The notes under the pieces were generated by a model. That model was not told the DNA's origin. It made no database searches and worked only from the letters and a program-made list of their open reading frames with translations. The position numbers were made by a program, and so were the translations under genes. Shown here piece by piece: positions 43,722-53,472 of a stretch of 64,000 nt of DNA. The stretch is taken from NCBI GenBank assembly GCA_028285105.1, contig JANQQE010000021.1, positions 372,001 to 436,000 on the forward strand, given 5' to 3'. Within the stretch, counting starts at the first letter, position 1, and each line of letters begins with the position of its first letter. This stretch comes from Alphaproteobacteria bacterium (GTDB lineage Bacteria > Planctomycetota > Phycisphaerae > UBA1845).

Positions 43722-44900
43722 ATGGCGGCAGTTCGGGTACTGGTCTTCAATGCTGAGGAAGAGTACACAGCCACGTTGCGATCAACACTTCTCTCCTTTA
43801 CGGGAGTGAAGATCGTCGCCGAGGTTGACGAACCGGCTGTCATGGCACATGCGTTGAATCAGTTTCCCGCTGATGTCCTGGTTGCCAACCTCGACCCGGT
43901 ACCGGAAGCAGTCTTGCCCATGCTTGAGGAAGTGGCGCAGACGAACAAGAAAGTCGAGGTGTTTGCACTTTCGAATTCGACCGACGGCCAGCTGATTCTT
44001 GCGGCGATGCGTCACGGGATTCGCGAATTTCTCACGAAACCGATCGACGACGAGGCCATTGAACACGCTCTCGGAAAAGTCGCTGCCCGTCAGTCGAGCG
44101 AGGAATCTCAGGGACGTTTGATCACCGTAATCGGTGGCGCCGGCGGCGTTGGGGCAACGACGATTGCTGTCAACCTTGCTGTCGAACTGAAACAATTGAC
44201 ACAGGGGGGAGTGGCGGTCGTCGATCTCGACCATCGCTTCGGTCAGGTTGCAACGCATCTGGATGTGGACCCGACATACACGATGGCCGACCTGTGCGAC
44301 AACCCGACGCAGCTTGAGTATCAGATGATTGAACGGGCACTGATGAAGCACGCTTCGGGTGTCCAAGTACTCAGTCGCCCGAATCAATTTATGCAGGCGG
44401 ATAACATTACCGCCGCACATTGCGTTGGCGTATTGACCACACTGCTGTCTCAAAACGATTACGTCGTCGTGGATGGACCGACTCGTTTCGACTTTGGCAC
44501 CAAAGCCGTCCTCGACATCTCCGATTTCAACATGCTGGTGCTGCAACTGGTTGTACCGACCGTTCGCAGCGTCCACCGCATGCTCGAAGGAATGACCGAG
44601 GTTGGCTTCAATTTGGAACGCATGAAACTGGTATGCAACCGGGTTGGGGGCGAGAGCGGTGGGATTACGCCGGAAGACGTTCACGAGACACTCAACATGG
44701 ACGTTTTCGGCGAGGTTCCGGACGATTGGAATGCCGTCAATGCTGCGATCAATGTGGGTGAACCATTGATGTCCGGTTCGCCCAAGAGCAAGGTTCGACA
44801 AGCGATTCGCGGCATGGCCATGCGATTGCACGATCCGGATGGCGAAGTCGAAGAAGAACCGAAGGAAGTCAAGAAAGGGATCCTCAGCAAGATTTTCTGA
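43722..44900 (+). CDS. tadZ: TadZ/CpaE pilus-localising ATPase
   Basis: 392 aa. Residues 1-120 form an atypical receiver: the strand before the usual phospho-Asp reads VLVANLDPVP, so Asn appears where Asp is expected, while the Lys of LTKPI is kept. A ParA/MinD-like domain follows with deviant Walker A GGAGGVGATTIAV (138-150), VVDLDHRFGQVATHLD as the switch region, and VVDGPTRFD. The C-terminal acidic/basic tail ends KKGILSKIF. TadZ positions the Tad machine at the cell surface. Gene start: ATG at 43722 with GAGGAG upstream. Confidence 0.93.
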   Translation: MAAVRVLVFNAEEEYTATLRSTLLSFTGVKIVAEVDEPAVMAHALNQFPADVLVANLDPVPEAVLPMLEEVAQTNKKVEVFALSNSTDGQLILAAMRHGIREFLTKPIDDEAIEHALGKVAARQSSEESQGRLITVIGGAGGVGATTIAVNLAVELKQLTQGGVAVVDLDHRFGQVATHLDVDPTYTMADLCDNPTQLEYQMIERALMKHASGVQVLSRPNQFMQADNITAAHCVGVLTTLLSQNDYVVVDGPTRFDFGTKAVLDISDFNMLVLQLVVPTVRSVHRMLEGMTEVGFNLERMKLVCNRVGGESGGITPEDVHETLNMDVFGEVPDDWNAVNAAINVGEPLMSGSPKSKVRQAIRGMAMRLHDPDGEVEEEPKEVKKGILSKIF

Positions 44901-44990
44901 TGCAGTTGGGGGACAGGAAGCGGCAACGGCAACGACGAAGCGTGCCTTTGCCAAACGGACAGCCTTGCAAGACTTTGATGGGAGTAACCC

Positions 44991-46385
44991 GTGTTTGGTA
45001 AGCGAAATACAGTTCAACTGCCTCCGGCACCAAACAAGACCGAACGGCCTCAGGAGTCGGCACCCGCCACTCCCAAGCGGCCTAACGCGGCGCCCGAAAA
45101 GCAGGATCAATTCAGCGAGTTGAAACAACGCCTGCATCGCAACCTCGTTGACCAGATCGACATGACGCGCCTGATCGGCGACGAAGAGGAATTGCGCGGT
45201 CAGGTTCGCGAAATTGTCGAAGGTCTGTGCGAGCAGGAAAACACACTTCTTAACTACAACGAGCGCCAGCGACTGATCGGCGAAGTACTCGACGAAACGT
45301 TCGGTCTGGGACCGCTCGAAGTTCTGCTCGCCGACAACAGCATCAGCGATATTTTGATCAACGGACCGAAGCAGGTGTACGTCGAACGCGGCGGTAACCT
45401 TGAGTTGACCGAAGTGAAGTTTCGCGACAACGGTCACCTGATGCACGTGATCGACAAGATCGTCAGTTCGGTCGGTCGTCGCTGCGATGAAACGTCGCCG
45501 ATGGTTGACGCCCGCTTGCAGGATGGTTCTCGTGTGAACGCGGTCATTCCGCCGCTCGCGCTCGACGGCGCCAGCATGTCGATTCGACGTTTTGGTGCCG
45601 ACCCGCTGACCTGGGACGATTACATACGCTTCAAATCATGCACACCCGAAATCAGAGACTTTCTCGAAGCGTGCGTCATCGCCCATATGAACATCCTGAT
45701 CGTGGGTGGTACCGGTTCCGGCAAGACGACCCTACTCAACAACCTTTCGTCGTTTATTCCCGGGTCCGACCGAATCGTCACGATGGAGGACGCGGCTGAA
45801 CTTCGCTTGCGTCAGCCCCACGTCGTTCGACTTGAATCGCGCCCACCGAATATTGAGGGCAAGGGGCGTATCTCGATTCGCGACCTTCTGGTCAACAGTC
45901 TTCGTATGCGTCCGGATCGTATTGTGGTGGGTGAGTGCCGTGGTCCGGAAACGCTGGACATGCTTCAGGCGATGAACACCGGTCACGACGGTTCGTTGAC
46001 CACGATTCACGCCAACAGCACGCGTGACGCTGTGCAGCGTGTCGAAACGATGGTGATGATGGCCGGATTTGAATTGCCGCTTCGAGCGATTCGACAGCAG
46101 TTCGCCTCGGCGATTCACCTGCTCGTACAAGCGCAGCGTCTACCAGGCGGTCTGCGAAAAATTGTCGGTGTGACGGAAGTGCAAGGCATGGAAGGGGATA
46201 TTGTCACCATGCAGGACATCTTCCAATTCGAGCAGTTGGGCACGACCCCGAAAGGAAAAGCTTACGGCCAGCTGATTTCCACGGGACTGCGCCCCATGTG
46301 TCTCGAACGTTTGCAGGCTGCGGGATGCAATGTTGATACCGGGATGTTTGAGCGACGAACGCTGGTCCGGGATGAGGTGGACTAG
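44991..46385 (+). CDS. tadA: Tad pilus ATPase TadA/CpaF
   Basis: 464 aa from a GTG at 44991 (MFGKRNTVQ), with GGGAG about 8 bases upstream. A Pro-rich N-terminus (10-40) precedes the CpaF N-domain ([22 protein letters not shown], in parts). The ATPase core has Walker [10 protein letters not shown] (239-247), the Asp box MEDAAELRL, Walker B-type [16 protein letters not shown] and the His box [15 protein letters not shown]. It is the single hexameric motor of the Tad system for pilus extension and possibly retraction. It lies between tadZ and tadB. Confidence 0.96.
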   Translation: MFGKRNTVQLPPAPNKTERPQESAPATPKRPNAAPEKQDQFSELKQRLHRNLVDQIDMTRLIGDEEELRGQVREIVEGLCEQENTLLNYNERQRLIGEVLDETFGLGPLEVLLADNSISDILINGPKQVYVERGGNLELTEVKFRDNGHLMHVIDKIVSSVGRRCDETSPMVDARLQDGSRVNAVIPPLALDGASMSIRRFGADPLTWDDYIRFKSCTPEIRDFLEACVIAHMNILIVGGTGSGKTTLLNNLSSFIPGSDRIVTMEDAAELRLRQPHVVRLESRPPNIEGKGRISIRDLLVNSLRMRPDRIVVGECRGPETLDMLQAMNTGHDGSLTTIHANSTRDAVQRVETMVMMAGFELPLRAIRQQFASAIHLLVQAQRLPGGLRKIVGVTEVQGMEGDIVTMQDIFQFEQLGTTPKGKAYGQLISTGLRPMCLERLQAAGCNVDTGMFERRTLVRDEVD

Positions 46386-46439
46386 CAAACTCCGCCCATG
46401 TGTGACGTCGTATGTGGAATGAAATGAGGTAATTCTGTC

Positions 46440-47432
46440 ATGACCTTGCTCTTAGCCGACCTGAATCTGATGCAGATCGCCCTGCCCATGATTGGTGCGA
46501 TCCTGCTCAGCTATGGTATTTTCCAGGTCATCATCGAAAGCAAAAATGGCGAGCGAAAGAAAGTCCTGGACCGCTTGCGTGGCGAATCGTCGCGCGTCAA
46601 AGATGCGGCCGCCGCTTCCATCCTGAAGCGCAACACGCTTACTGAAGACGCCGGAAACGCCATCAACAAGACGTTCGGAAAGCTTGCGTTTATCCCGAAG
46701 CTTCAGAACATGCTCGACCAAGCCAGTCTGGACTGGTCCGCAACAAAGATGATCGCCAACTTGTTCAGTGCTGGGTTGATCTTGACGGCGGGCATGGTCC
46801 TTATGGACTTCAGCGTGTTGGCTGCGTGCGGTATCGGAGTCAGCGTCTTTTTTGCACCGATCGGGTACGTCGCTATTCGCCGCAAGCGCAGAATGTCCAA
46901 ACTGGTCAACCAGTTGCCCGACGTTTTTGAAATGATGTCGCAAGCCCTTCGCGCCGGTCACTCTCTTGCCAGTGCAATCCAACTGGTACACGAGCAATTG
47001 CCCGATCCGATCAGCACGGAATTCGGTCGCGTCTTTCACGAACAGAATCTGGGTATCAAAATTGAAGACGCCCTTCTCGCGATGGCCGACCGCGTCGATT
47101 CGCTCGATGTCCGCATGTTCGTGACGGCCGTCTTGATCCAGCGTACGACCGGTGGCGACTTGGCGGAGATCCTCGACAAAATCGGTGGGGTCATTCGAGG
47201 CCGCATCGAACTGTTCGGCATGGTGCAGAGCTTGACGTCGGAAGGGCGACTATCCGGGTGGGTGCTGTTTGCACTGCCGATCCTGGTGTTCGGGGCAACG
47301 ATCAAACTGAACTACGAATATGCGAGCATGCTTTGGACCCATCCGACCGGCAAAATCATGTTGGCTGTCGCTGCCGGAATGGAATTGATGGGACTCGCAA
47401 TGATCCGCTGGATCGTCAATATCAAAGTCTGA
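46440..47432 (+). CDS. tadB: Tad inner-membrane platform protein TadB
   Basis: 330 aa with an AGGTAAT site before the ATG. One N-terminal membrane segment, a cytoplasmic region, two segments near 100-145, then the T2SSF domain (VNQLPDVFEMMSQALRAGHSLASAI, in parts, and RVFHEQNLGIKIEDALLAMADRV), and two C-terminal helices (WVLFALPILVFGATI, MLAVAAGMELMGLAMI). TadB and TadC together form the inner-membrane core that couples the TadA motor to pilin. The tadC gene starts 77 bp downstream. Confidence 0.95.
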   Translation: MTLLLADLNLMQIALPMIGAILLSYGIFQVIIESKNGERKKVLDRLRGESSRVKDAAAASILKRNTLTEDAGNAINKTFGKLAFIPKLQNMLDQASLDWSATKMIANLFSAGLILTAGMVLMDFSVLAACGIGVSVFFAPIGYVAIRRKRRMSKLVNQLPDVFEMMSQALRAGHSLASAIQLVHEQLPDPISTEFGRVFHEQNLGIKIEDALLAMADRVDSLDVRMFVTAVLIQRTTGGDLAEILDKIGGVIRGRIELFGMVQSLTSEGRLSGWVLFALPILVFGATIKLNYEYASMLWTHPTGKIMLAVAAGMELMGLAMIRWIVNIKV

Positions 47433-47509
47433 GTGCGTGGAACAAGTATGGGTCGGGCGGCAGATTCGATGCGACGACGCCCGTTTAAGTCGTTTAGAGG
47501 ACAATAGAT

Positions 47510-48436
47510 ATGCCAATTTATGTGATACCCATTCTGGCGGTCATCAGCGTTGCCCTCGTGGTCTACGCCCTCATGCCATCCGGTAAGGACGAGGAAGATC
47601 GCGTTAAACGCCGATTGACAGGCCGCAAACAGGGTGACCCCATCGCTGACCTGCGCAAACAAGCTCAGGAGTCGGTGGCTACGAAGGTCATGACCAAGAT
47701 GGCCCCCATCGCGGTCAAGCCGGTAATGCCGAAGAATTCGGCGGAGATGTCCAAACTGCGGCAGAAGTTATGCAGCGCGGGCATGCGGCGCGACAACGCG
47801 GCTCAACTGTTCCTGGCAAGCAAGACCGTCATCGGCGTTGCCGGTCTGTTGGGCGGATTGCTCTTTGCGTGGATGAAAGGTTATGCGTTCTCGGATGCGA
47901 TCGGTGTGATTGTTTTGGGAATCGCGATTGGCTTCCTGGCGCCGAACCTCTGGCTCGGATCGGTGGCCAGCAAGCGCAAAGAGAAAGTCAGGCATGGGCT
48001 GGCTGACGCGCTCGACTTGATGGTTGTTGGTGTGGAAGCCGGTTTGGGTTTGGACGCGGCGATTCAGCGCGTGGGCGACGAACTCAAAAATGTTCACTCA
48101 GAGTTGAGCGAGGAGTTTCAAATCGCCGTCCTCGAAACGCAAATGGGTATTCCGCGTTCCGAGTCGCTCGATAACCTCGCCAACCGCACGATGGTTGAAG
48201 AGCTTCGCGGCATGGTCGCCATGATCAACCAAGCCGAACGCTTCGGAACGAGTATCGCACGCGCCCTTCGCAACCAAGCCGAGACGCTTCGCCTCAAACG
48301 TCGCCAGGCGGCGGAAGAAAAGGCCCAGCAATGTGCGGTCAAGCTGATGCTTCCGCTGATTCTGTTCATCTTCCCGGCGATCTTTGTCGTGTTGGCAGGA
48401 CCAGCCGCCCTTAGCTTCATGGAGTCGGGCATCTAA
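47510..48436 (+). CDS. tadC: Tad inner-membrane platform protein TadC
   Basis: 308 aa. It begins with a membrane segment (YVIPILAVISVALVVYALM), has a charged linker, two middle helices (TVIGVAGLLGGLLFAWM, VIVLGIAIGFLAPNLWL), then the T2SSF domain (LADALDLMVVGVEAGLGLDAAI, in parts, and ESLDNLANRTMVEELRGMVAMI) and a final helix (PLILFIFPAIFVVLAG). It is the partner of TadB and the last gene of the Tad locus; a strong terminator follows 80 bp downstream. A TadD lipoprotein gene, usual after tadC, is not found. Confidence 0.95.
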   Translation: MPIYVIPILAVISVALVVYALMPSGKDEEDRVKRRLTGRKQGDPIADLRKQAQESVATKVMTKMAPIAVKPVMPKNSAEMSKLRQKLCSAGMRRDNAAQLFLASKTVIGVAGLLGGLLFAWMKGYAFSDAIGVIVLGIAIGFLAPNLWLGSVASKRKEKVRHGLADALDLMVVGVEAGLGLDAAIQRVGDELKNVHSELSEEFQIAVLETQMGIPRSESLDNLANRTMVEELRGMVAMINQAERFGTSIARALRNQAETLRLKRRQAAEEKAQQCAVKLMLPLILFIFPAIFVVLAGPAALSFMESGI

Positions 48437-48510
48437 GGAATCCACAACCAAGTCGGTCGGCTGACAGTCAGCACCTTGTGACTGACATCCGACTGACACC
48501 GAGTAAAACG

Positions 48511-48546
48511 AAAAGAGCCCGCGACGCATGTCGCGGGCTTTCTTTG
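48511..48546 (+). terminator. intrinsic terminator of the Tad locus
   Basis: GCCCGCGAC and GTCGCGGGC form a perfect 9-bp stem around GCAT, with AAAAGA before and TTTCTTTG after. The same stem core recurs in the hairpin at 60562. Confidence 0.88.
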
Positions 48547-48601
48547 TTTTATTGACTGATAGAGGAAACTCACAACACTGTTTCGCCGAGGTTGACGGTG
48601 C

Positions 48602-49819
48602 CTAGCGGCGACGACGCAGAACGAACGCTCCGCCGATGATTGCCAGTGTCAGACTGGCTGGCTCGGGAGTTGCGGACGAGGTGAAGTCGGCTGTCGCAGT
48701 AAATCCGTCAGGCGTCGCGACCTGATTTGCGAAGCTGAACGCAAACGCCTCATCCATCAACGCAAAAGGAACAATTGGCCCGCTGATGGTGACGCCCTGT
48801 GCAACAAAGTCGGTCGCGCCGAATCCAACGCCCGCATTGAGCGTTCCAGCCTGAAACATTATAGAAAATAGAGGGTCCGAATTCGAAGCGAAAAAATCGA
48901 TCTGTCCCGGACCGGTCGAATCATCGGGGTTGACCGCGACCGCACCCATTTGAAATTGAGCATTCATGTAGTCGACGTCGCCGATTCCAGGCGTTTGAAG
49001 CGTCAAGCCAACACCATTCCAGGCACCGGACAACTGGTCGTCATCCAATTCAAAGAGCGGGGTCGAGGAATCGGATGCCGGGTCCGCAAACGTTGCGACG
49101 GTAAATGAACCGGCTTGTGCCTGACCTGCGAATGCCATCAAACCACCTACGACAACAAGCATCTTCAATGGGTGGGTATTGATCGAAATCTTACGGCGAC
49201 GTAGCACCAAACCTGCGCCACATGCCAGCAGGGCGAGGCTGGCTGGCTCGGGGATCGGCACGGTCGTCGTCGATGACGTAAATGCCGCCGTAGCCGAAAA
49301 CCCGCCACTGCCGTCGGTCGCAACCTGATTTGCGAATGCGAAGCTGAACGCCTCTTCTTCGTCAATCGAAGGCACATCAAACCCGACGCTGATGACCGGC
49401 CCGGACATCGTGATGGAGTCGGTATCGACGGCGAGGAACTCAGCCGATCCGAATCCGATGACTTCCAGGGACGCAACATCGAATTCAATCGTCAGCAGTG
49501 GCGCTGCCGACGAGTCGAAGAATTCGATCGTTCCCGATCCGCTGTCTGCCCCCAAAGGAGCAACGGTGGACGTCATCGTGAAAGTCGCATCAGGGAAATC
49601 GCCAACGATCGTTTCGAGGGTCAATCCTGTACCCGACCATCCGCCGGATAGCGTCATGGATGGACCATCGTAAGAAAACATGGGTGTACCCGCCCCGGGG
49701 CTGGGGTCGGCAAATGTCGCTACGGTAAACGTTGTTGCTTTTGCCCGCTGCACGCCAAACATGCAAACGAGGCCAGCCGCGAACGTCACCGTCCGCGCAA
49801 ATCTTGCGCCAGTGGTCAT
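48602..49819 (-). CDS. double PEP-CTERM preprotein (two complete copies in one frame)
   Basis: 405 aa; the ATG at 49819 follows a strong GGGAGG site. Copy 1: signal peptide (1-28), a beta-rich domain starting FTVATFADPSPG, and a PEP-CTERM signal at 189-210 (PIPEPASLALLACGAGLVLRRRK, in parts PEPAS, hydrophobic, RRRK). Without a stop, the frame runs through ISINTHPLK into a second signal peptide (MLVVVGGLMAFAGQAQA, 220-236), a second copy of the domain beginning FTVATFADPAS, and a second PEP-CTERM (PEPAS at 386-390, ending LRRRR). PEP-CTERM proteins are sorted and cut by exosortase and usually join the extracellular matrix. The copies are related but diverged, consistent with an old tandem duplication fused by loss of a stop. 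Confidence 0.85.
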   Translation of the reverse strand: MTTGARFARTVTFAAGLVCMFGVQRAKATTFTVATFADPSPGAGTPMFSYDGPSMTLSGGWSGTGLTLETIVGDFPDATFTMTSTVAPLGADSGSGTIEFFDSSAAPLLTIEFDVASLEVIGFGSAEFLAVDTDSITMSGPVISVGFDVPSIDEEEAFSFAFANQVATDGSGGFSATAAFTSSTTTVPIPEPASLALLACGAGLVLRRRKISINTHPLKMLVVVGGLMAFAGQAQAGSFTVATFADPASDSSTPLFELDDDQLSGAWNGVGLTLQTPGIGDVDYMNAQFQMGAVAVNPDDSTGPGQIDFFASNSDPLFSIMFQAGTLNAGVGFGATDFVAQGVTISGPIVPFALMDEAFAFSFANQVATPDGFTATADFTSSATPEPASLTLAIIGGAFVLRRRR

Positions 49820-50314
49820 CTCATCTCCCTCCCAAGAGATACGCGCAGCGCCTGTGCGTGCGCACTTCTTGATGATCTATGCTGCCGAACGCTTCGTTGA
49901 CGAAAATTCTTCCGCCTTCAAAGTCACTCGACTCTAAATTGTCATGGGAATCCGTCGATGTTCGATCACATTGCCCGCAAGTGAAACACTTGAATGCTTG
50001 CGAAACACCGACTTTTTGCGGTCAAACTGGAGGAGACCAGCCTGAACCACCTCTCTCTGAGGATTCCCTCCCGTTATTCTCTCTGAGCATTACGATAACG
50101 GCCTGCCTTACTTGTTTCAAGGGTTTCTCACAAGCAAAAAACATATTCCTGCCGCCCTAACAGCCACACTTGACTTCGTAAAGAACGCTGGCGAATCCCG
50201 CTTTCGAGGGCATGAACAGGGTTTTTTGCACGCAAGTCGCTTTCCAATCCTCCGGCAGCCCGATTCTTTCGGACGATCTGCACAGTTTTTCAATTCAGTT
50301 CGGGCGATAGCCGT
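49820..50314. other. intergenic region upstream of the PEP-CTERM gene
   Basis: 495 bp with no supported gene on either strand. It should hold the PEP-CTERM gene promoter, as that gene and the next lipoprotein gene are both on the minus strand. No terminator hairpin or RNA structure stood out. Confidence 0.35.
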
Positions 50315-50677
50315 TTATCGGACCGTTTCGCCGTAGACTTGATCGAGGATGGCCAGTTTGCAGTTGTTGCATTCGGTGATGTTGGCGAGGCCAAAGAGGG
50401 CGTCGATCGCGCAGTTTTGAAGTGCGGTCGATTCTTCCTCGGCTTTGGTGAATCCGTTGGATTGATCGATGCGGGCGGCCACGATGCTCGAAAGGATTTC
50501 GTCTTCGGTCATCACACCATCGCAACTCTCGCGCACATCCGACGAAATGGTGTCAGCGTCTGGCAGCACGCGCACGCCGGAAAGCAACTCGTCCAAGCCC
50601 GTACCGCACCCGCCCATCGTCATGCCCAATACGATACCGATTGGAAACGCTACGCTCTGGATGACCTTTGTATACAT
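50315..50677 (-). CDS. hypothetical lipoprotein
   Basis: 120 aa. A hydrophobic N-terminus (VAFPIGIVLGMTMGGC) ends in a lipobox-like M-G-G-C with Cys24 as the likely lipidated residue. The mature part is short and acidic with four further cysteines (ESC, QNC, TECNNC), which could form disulfides or bind metal, and helical segments (EDEILSSIVAARI, ALQNCAIDALFGLANI). Probably membrane-tethered on the periplasmic side. The gene is monocistronic as far as I can see. Family not recognised. Confidence 0.65.
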   Translation of the reverse strand: MYTKVIQSVAFPIGIVLGMTMGGCGTGLDELLSGVRVLPDADTISSDVRESCDGVMTEDEILSSIVAARIDQSNGFTKAEEESTALQNCAIDALFGLANITECNNCKLAILDQVYGETVR

Positions 50678-50775
50678 TGCGATACTCGCGAGAAACGCGG
50701 TTTACTCTTGCCCTGCCTGAGAGTTATCGGCGCAGTTGCGTCGAATGCGTGAATTGCCGGGCGGCGACAGTGAAC

Positions 50776-51636
50776 CTACGTCGAACCTGCAACCGAATTC
50801 GGTTTTCGATTTTTGGACATGCGAATGGTCAACGCAGTTGCGATGGCAATCGTGGCAACGCGCAGCATGTTCTCAGCGATACCTCCGCCGCCAGCGCCAC
50901 CTGTTGCGCCCATGAGCATCCAGCCAAGGTTCATTCCAGCGTGCAGCCCCATCGGAACCCAAAGCGATTTCCAATGACGAAGGAGCCACGCATACCAGAC
51001 TCCCCCTACAAACGTCGCAAGAAATGCCGGCCAGGATTGAAGCGCTTCGGGCGTCCAGGGGACGTGAATCGAACCGAAAAACAGGCTCGACAAAATCACA
51101 TTGATCCAAAAGGATCGCCCGCTCCATTTAATCACTCCCGCAATACATGCCACAAGCAACCCGCGAAAGATCAGTTCCTCGCCAATCGGCGCACGAATGA
51201 CGCCCGATGAAAACGGTGGCCAAGCCGTTGCGAGATCGATGCCAAGCCCACCGCGCACCAACCCAAGCGCCATGCCGCCCAACACAATTGGAACAAGAGA
51301 CCAACCGACAGTCTTCCAAACCCCGAAAGCACCGCCGCGAATGCAAAGGACTTCGAGCATTCGCAAGCCACGAATGCGAGAGACGATCGCAGCGCCCACA
51401 AGCGCGAACACCACATAGATCAGCAAACTGTCGTAATTCCGCAGGCTGTGCGGCACACCGCGCTCGGCCATCCAACGATGGATCGCCATGTAAGCATCCC
51501 ATTGCCCACGGAATCGGGTAGCTACAATGGCCCCAACGCCCAGAACCCAACACAAAAGGACAATTACAATGCGTCCTATCGGCCGTTCGGACAATTCAGG
51601 CTCGCAACTTCCATCGTATTTCGGAATTGATTTCAT
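50776..51636 (-). CDS. CPBP-family intramembrane metalloprotease (CAAX-like)
   Basis: 286 aa from the ATG at 51636. The frame opens further upstream but that part is a translation of the tRNA-Ser gene and is not coding. About seven membrane segments. The CPBP motifs are present: APIGEELIFRGLL (the E-E-x-x-x-R glutamates), FFGSIHVPWTPEA and GLHAGMNLGWM with the metal-binding histidines. Family members cleave prenylated or other membrane peptides, and some bacterial ones mature peptides or protect against them. The substrate is unknown. It ends beyond a Gly-rich stretch with a basic tail. Confidence 0.9.
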   Translation of the reverse strand: MKSIPKYDGSCEPELSERPIGRIVIVLLCWVLGVGAIVATRFRGQWDAYMAIHRWMAERGVPHSLRNYDSLLIYVVFALVGAAIVSRIRGLRMLEVLCIRGGAFGVWKTVGWSLVPIVLGGMALGLVRGGLGIDLATAWPPFSSGVIRAPIGEELIFRGLLVACIAGVIKWSGRSFWINVILSSLFFGSIHVPWTPEALQSWPAFLATFVGGVWYAWLLRHWKSLWVPMGLHAGMNLGWMLMGATGGAGGGGIAENMLRVATIAIATALTIRMSKNRKPNSVAGST

Positions 51637-51686
51637 AGTGTCACTTGTTGTCACTATGCTGGGAAAATCGAAGATGTGGAAAAGAA

Positions 51687-51773
<87 letters not shown>

Positions 51774-51891
51774 GGCGCTGGTTTGCGCCCTGCGGTGCGA
51801 CATTATGTCGAACGGTGGCATTTTCGCAAAGTCTGAGCCGATTTCAAAAGACGTTCTATTCTCGGCCTGAGGTGGCGACTTTAGCGAGTCT

Positions 51892-51910
51892 GTCGGGTCG
51901 ATGACCCGAC
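51892..51910. repeat. short palindrome, REP-like
   Basis: GTCGGGTC and GACCCGAC form an 8-bp perfect inverted repeat around GAT, just outside the 3' end of the GNAT gene. I recall a similar word as an intergenic repeat in planctomycetes; it has no T-run. Confidence 0.5.
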
Positions 51911-51924
51911 CTACGGGTTGCTGA

Positions 51925-52428
51925 TCAAGTGAATGCGTCGGGGTCGAGGTACGACTTGATGGGGAGTTCGAAGACGACCTCGTCGCGGACTGCGATGCCT
52001 TCGAACCCGACTGTGGGGATTTCGGGCTTGGCTTTTCGGGCTTCGTCTACCACGCCGAGGTTGACGGCTGTCATGCGGAAACCGAGTTTTTGATAGAACG
52101 CCAGGGCCTTAATGTTATCGTTGGTCGTCGTCAGCCAGATGCGATTGATATTGCGCTTGCGGGCGTCTTCGATGGCCATCAGCATCAGTGCCGACCCAAT
52201 CCGTTCACCTTCCAGCACACTGTTGAGGGTCAAGACCTCGAGGGCTTCGTCCTGGTAGGCCATCGTCAGCAAGCCGGCGATTTGCCCGTCGCGCCATTCG
52301 ATGAAGCCCTCCTGCTCGTGCGGATAGTAGGTTTTGCCCTGGCTCATCACCTTCTTGCTTCGCCAGTGCTTCTCGATGAATTCGGCGATGGCTTGGCGGT
52401 CTTCATTCTGGATCGGGCGACGCGACAT
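51925..52428 (-). CDS. GNAT-family N-acetyltransferase
   Basis: 167 aa from the ATG at 52428 (MSRRPIQNED); a TTG start 15 codons upstream is possible. It has the GNAT fold: an N-terminal helix, IAGLLTMAYQDEALEVLTLNSV as strands 3-4 (in parts), the acetyl-CoA pyrophosphate loop EGERIGSALM, then IEDARKRNINRIWLTTTNDN and ALAFYQKLGFRMTAV. The acceptor is not evident. It stands alone and is divergent from the PIG-L gene. Confidence 0.88.
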   Translation of the reverse strand: MSRRPIQNEDRQAIAEFIEKHWRSKKVMSQGKTYYPHEQEGFIEWRDGQIAGLLTMAYQDEALEVLTLNSVLEGERIGSALMLMAIEDARKRNINRIWLTTTNDNIKALAFYQKLGFRMTAVNLGVVDEARKAKPEIPTVGFEGIAVRDEVVFELPIKSYLDPDAFT

Positions 52429-52606
52429 ACCTCTATGATACAACGTAATGGCGCGAAATGACCACAATGTCAATCGCGAATGAGCGATGGCGATACTGAA
52501 AACGCGGTTGAATCGGCGAACTTGTCGGGCAGGCCAGCGGTTTCTAAGATGCCTCGCCGTCTGCGAATGGCGTACGAAAACACATCCGAATTAAGGAAAC
52601 ACCCCC

Positions 52607-53368
52607 ATGAGCGATTCGCTGGATATCATTTTCACCGCCCCTCACCCCGACGATCTGGAAATTGGCATGGGGGGCACGATCGCGAAGTGCGTCAAGGACG
52701 GGTATCGCGTGGGGATGATCCACATGACCACCGGCGAACCAACGCCCCGCGGCTCGATTGAAACGCGAAAAGCCGAAACGAAAGCTGCTGCCGATGTGCT
52801 TGGGGTGGCAGTCTGCGAAACGCTCGATATGCCGAATCGCGTGCTGATGGACAGTCCGGAGAATCGGTTCAAACTGGCGACCGTGATTCGCCGCCACAAA
52901 CCGCGCGTTCTCGTGGCGATGGCTGGTCGGACCGTTTCGGCATCGCCCGATCACTATCAAGCTCAGCTCATCACCGAAGCGGCTCGCTTCTATTCGCAAT
53001 TGACCAAGTGGGATGATCGCTTCGATGGTACTCCGCCGCACCGCATGGATCATTTAATGTATCGCGTGGTTCCGACTGCGGCTGAAACCCCTTCGTTTCC
53101 GACGAAGATCGTGGTCGATATCAGCGAGACCTTTGAGACGAAAATGCAAGCCATCCGATGCTACAAATCGCAATTCGACGAGAAGCGCATCCTGGGCGTT
53201 GAGCATTACATTCGCAGCTATGCTGGTGTCGAAGGGGCATCGATCGGCGTGAAATATGGCGAGTCGTACTTTCTGCCGCGTCCACTGGGGGTGGCTGACC
53301 CGATTGCTACGCTTGGCGATTGGCAAGTTCCGCCGCCATTCGACCCTAAGAATCCGCCTCGCCAGTAG
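52607..53368 (+). CDS. PIG-L/LmbE-family N-acetyl sugar deacetylase (BshB1-like)
   Basis: 253 aa with AAGGAA upstream of the ATG. The metal site motif is APHPDDLEIG near residue 11, with the matching SPDHYQAQLI later. The chain has the Rossmann-like LmbE fold, including MIHMTTGEPTPRGS and the ETRKAETKAAADVLGV helix. Family members deacetylate GlcNAc conjugates, for example in bacillithiol synthesis (BshB) or GPI-like lipids. No bshA or bshC homologue is nearby, so a thiol role is only possible. The next gene starts 104 bp downstream on the same strand. Confidence 0.9.
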   Translation: MSDSLDIIFTAPHPDDLEIGMGGTIAKCVKDGYRVGMIHMTTGEPTPRGSIETRKAETKAAADVLGVAVCETLDMPNRVLMDSPENRFKLATVIRRHKPRVLVAMAGRTVSASPDHYQAQLITEAARFYSQLTKWDDRFDGTPPHRMDHLMYRVVPTAAETPSFPTKIVVDISETFETKMQAIRCYKSQFDEKRILGVEHYIRSYAGVEGASIGVKYGESYFLPRPLGVADPIATLGDWQVPPPFDPKNPPRQ

Positions 53369-53472
53369 CGTCAACGCTGCCTTCGGCAATACCTGCGCGA
53401 TGCGGTCTTCAATCTGCGCCCACGAAAGACCGATAACACCAGGATACACCAACTTCTGTCGGAGGCGTATCT

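Noticed and set aside
43782..45446. Long minus-strand open frame (554 codons) opposite tadZ and tadA
   Set aside because: Antisense to two well-supported Tad genes; composition is that of a shadow frame with no recognisable motif.
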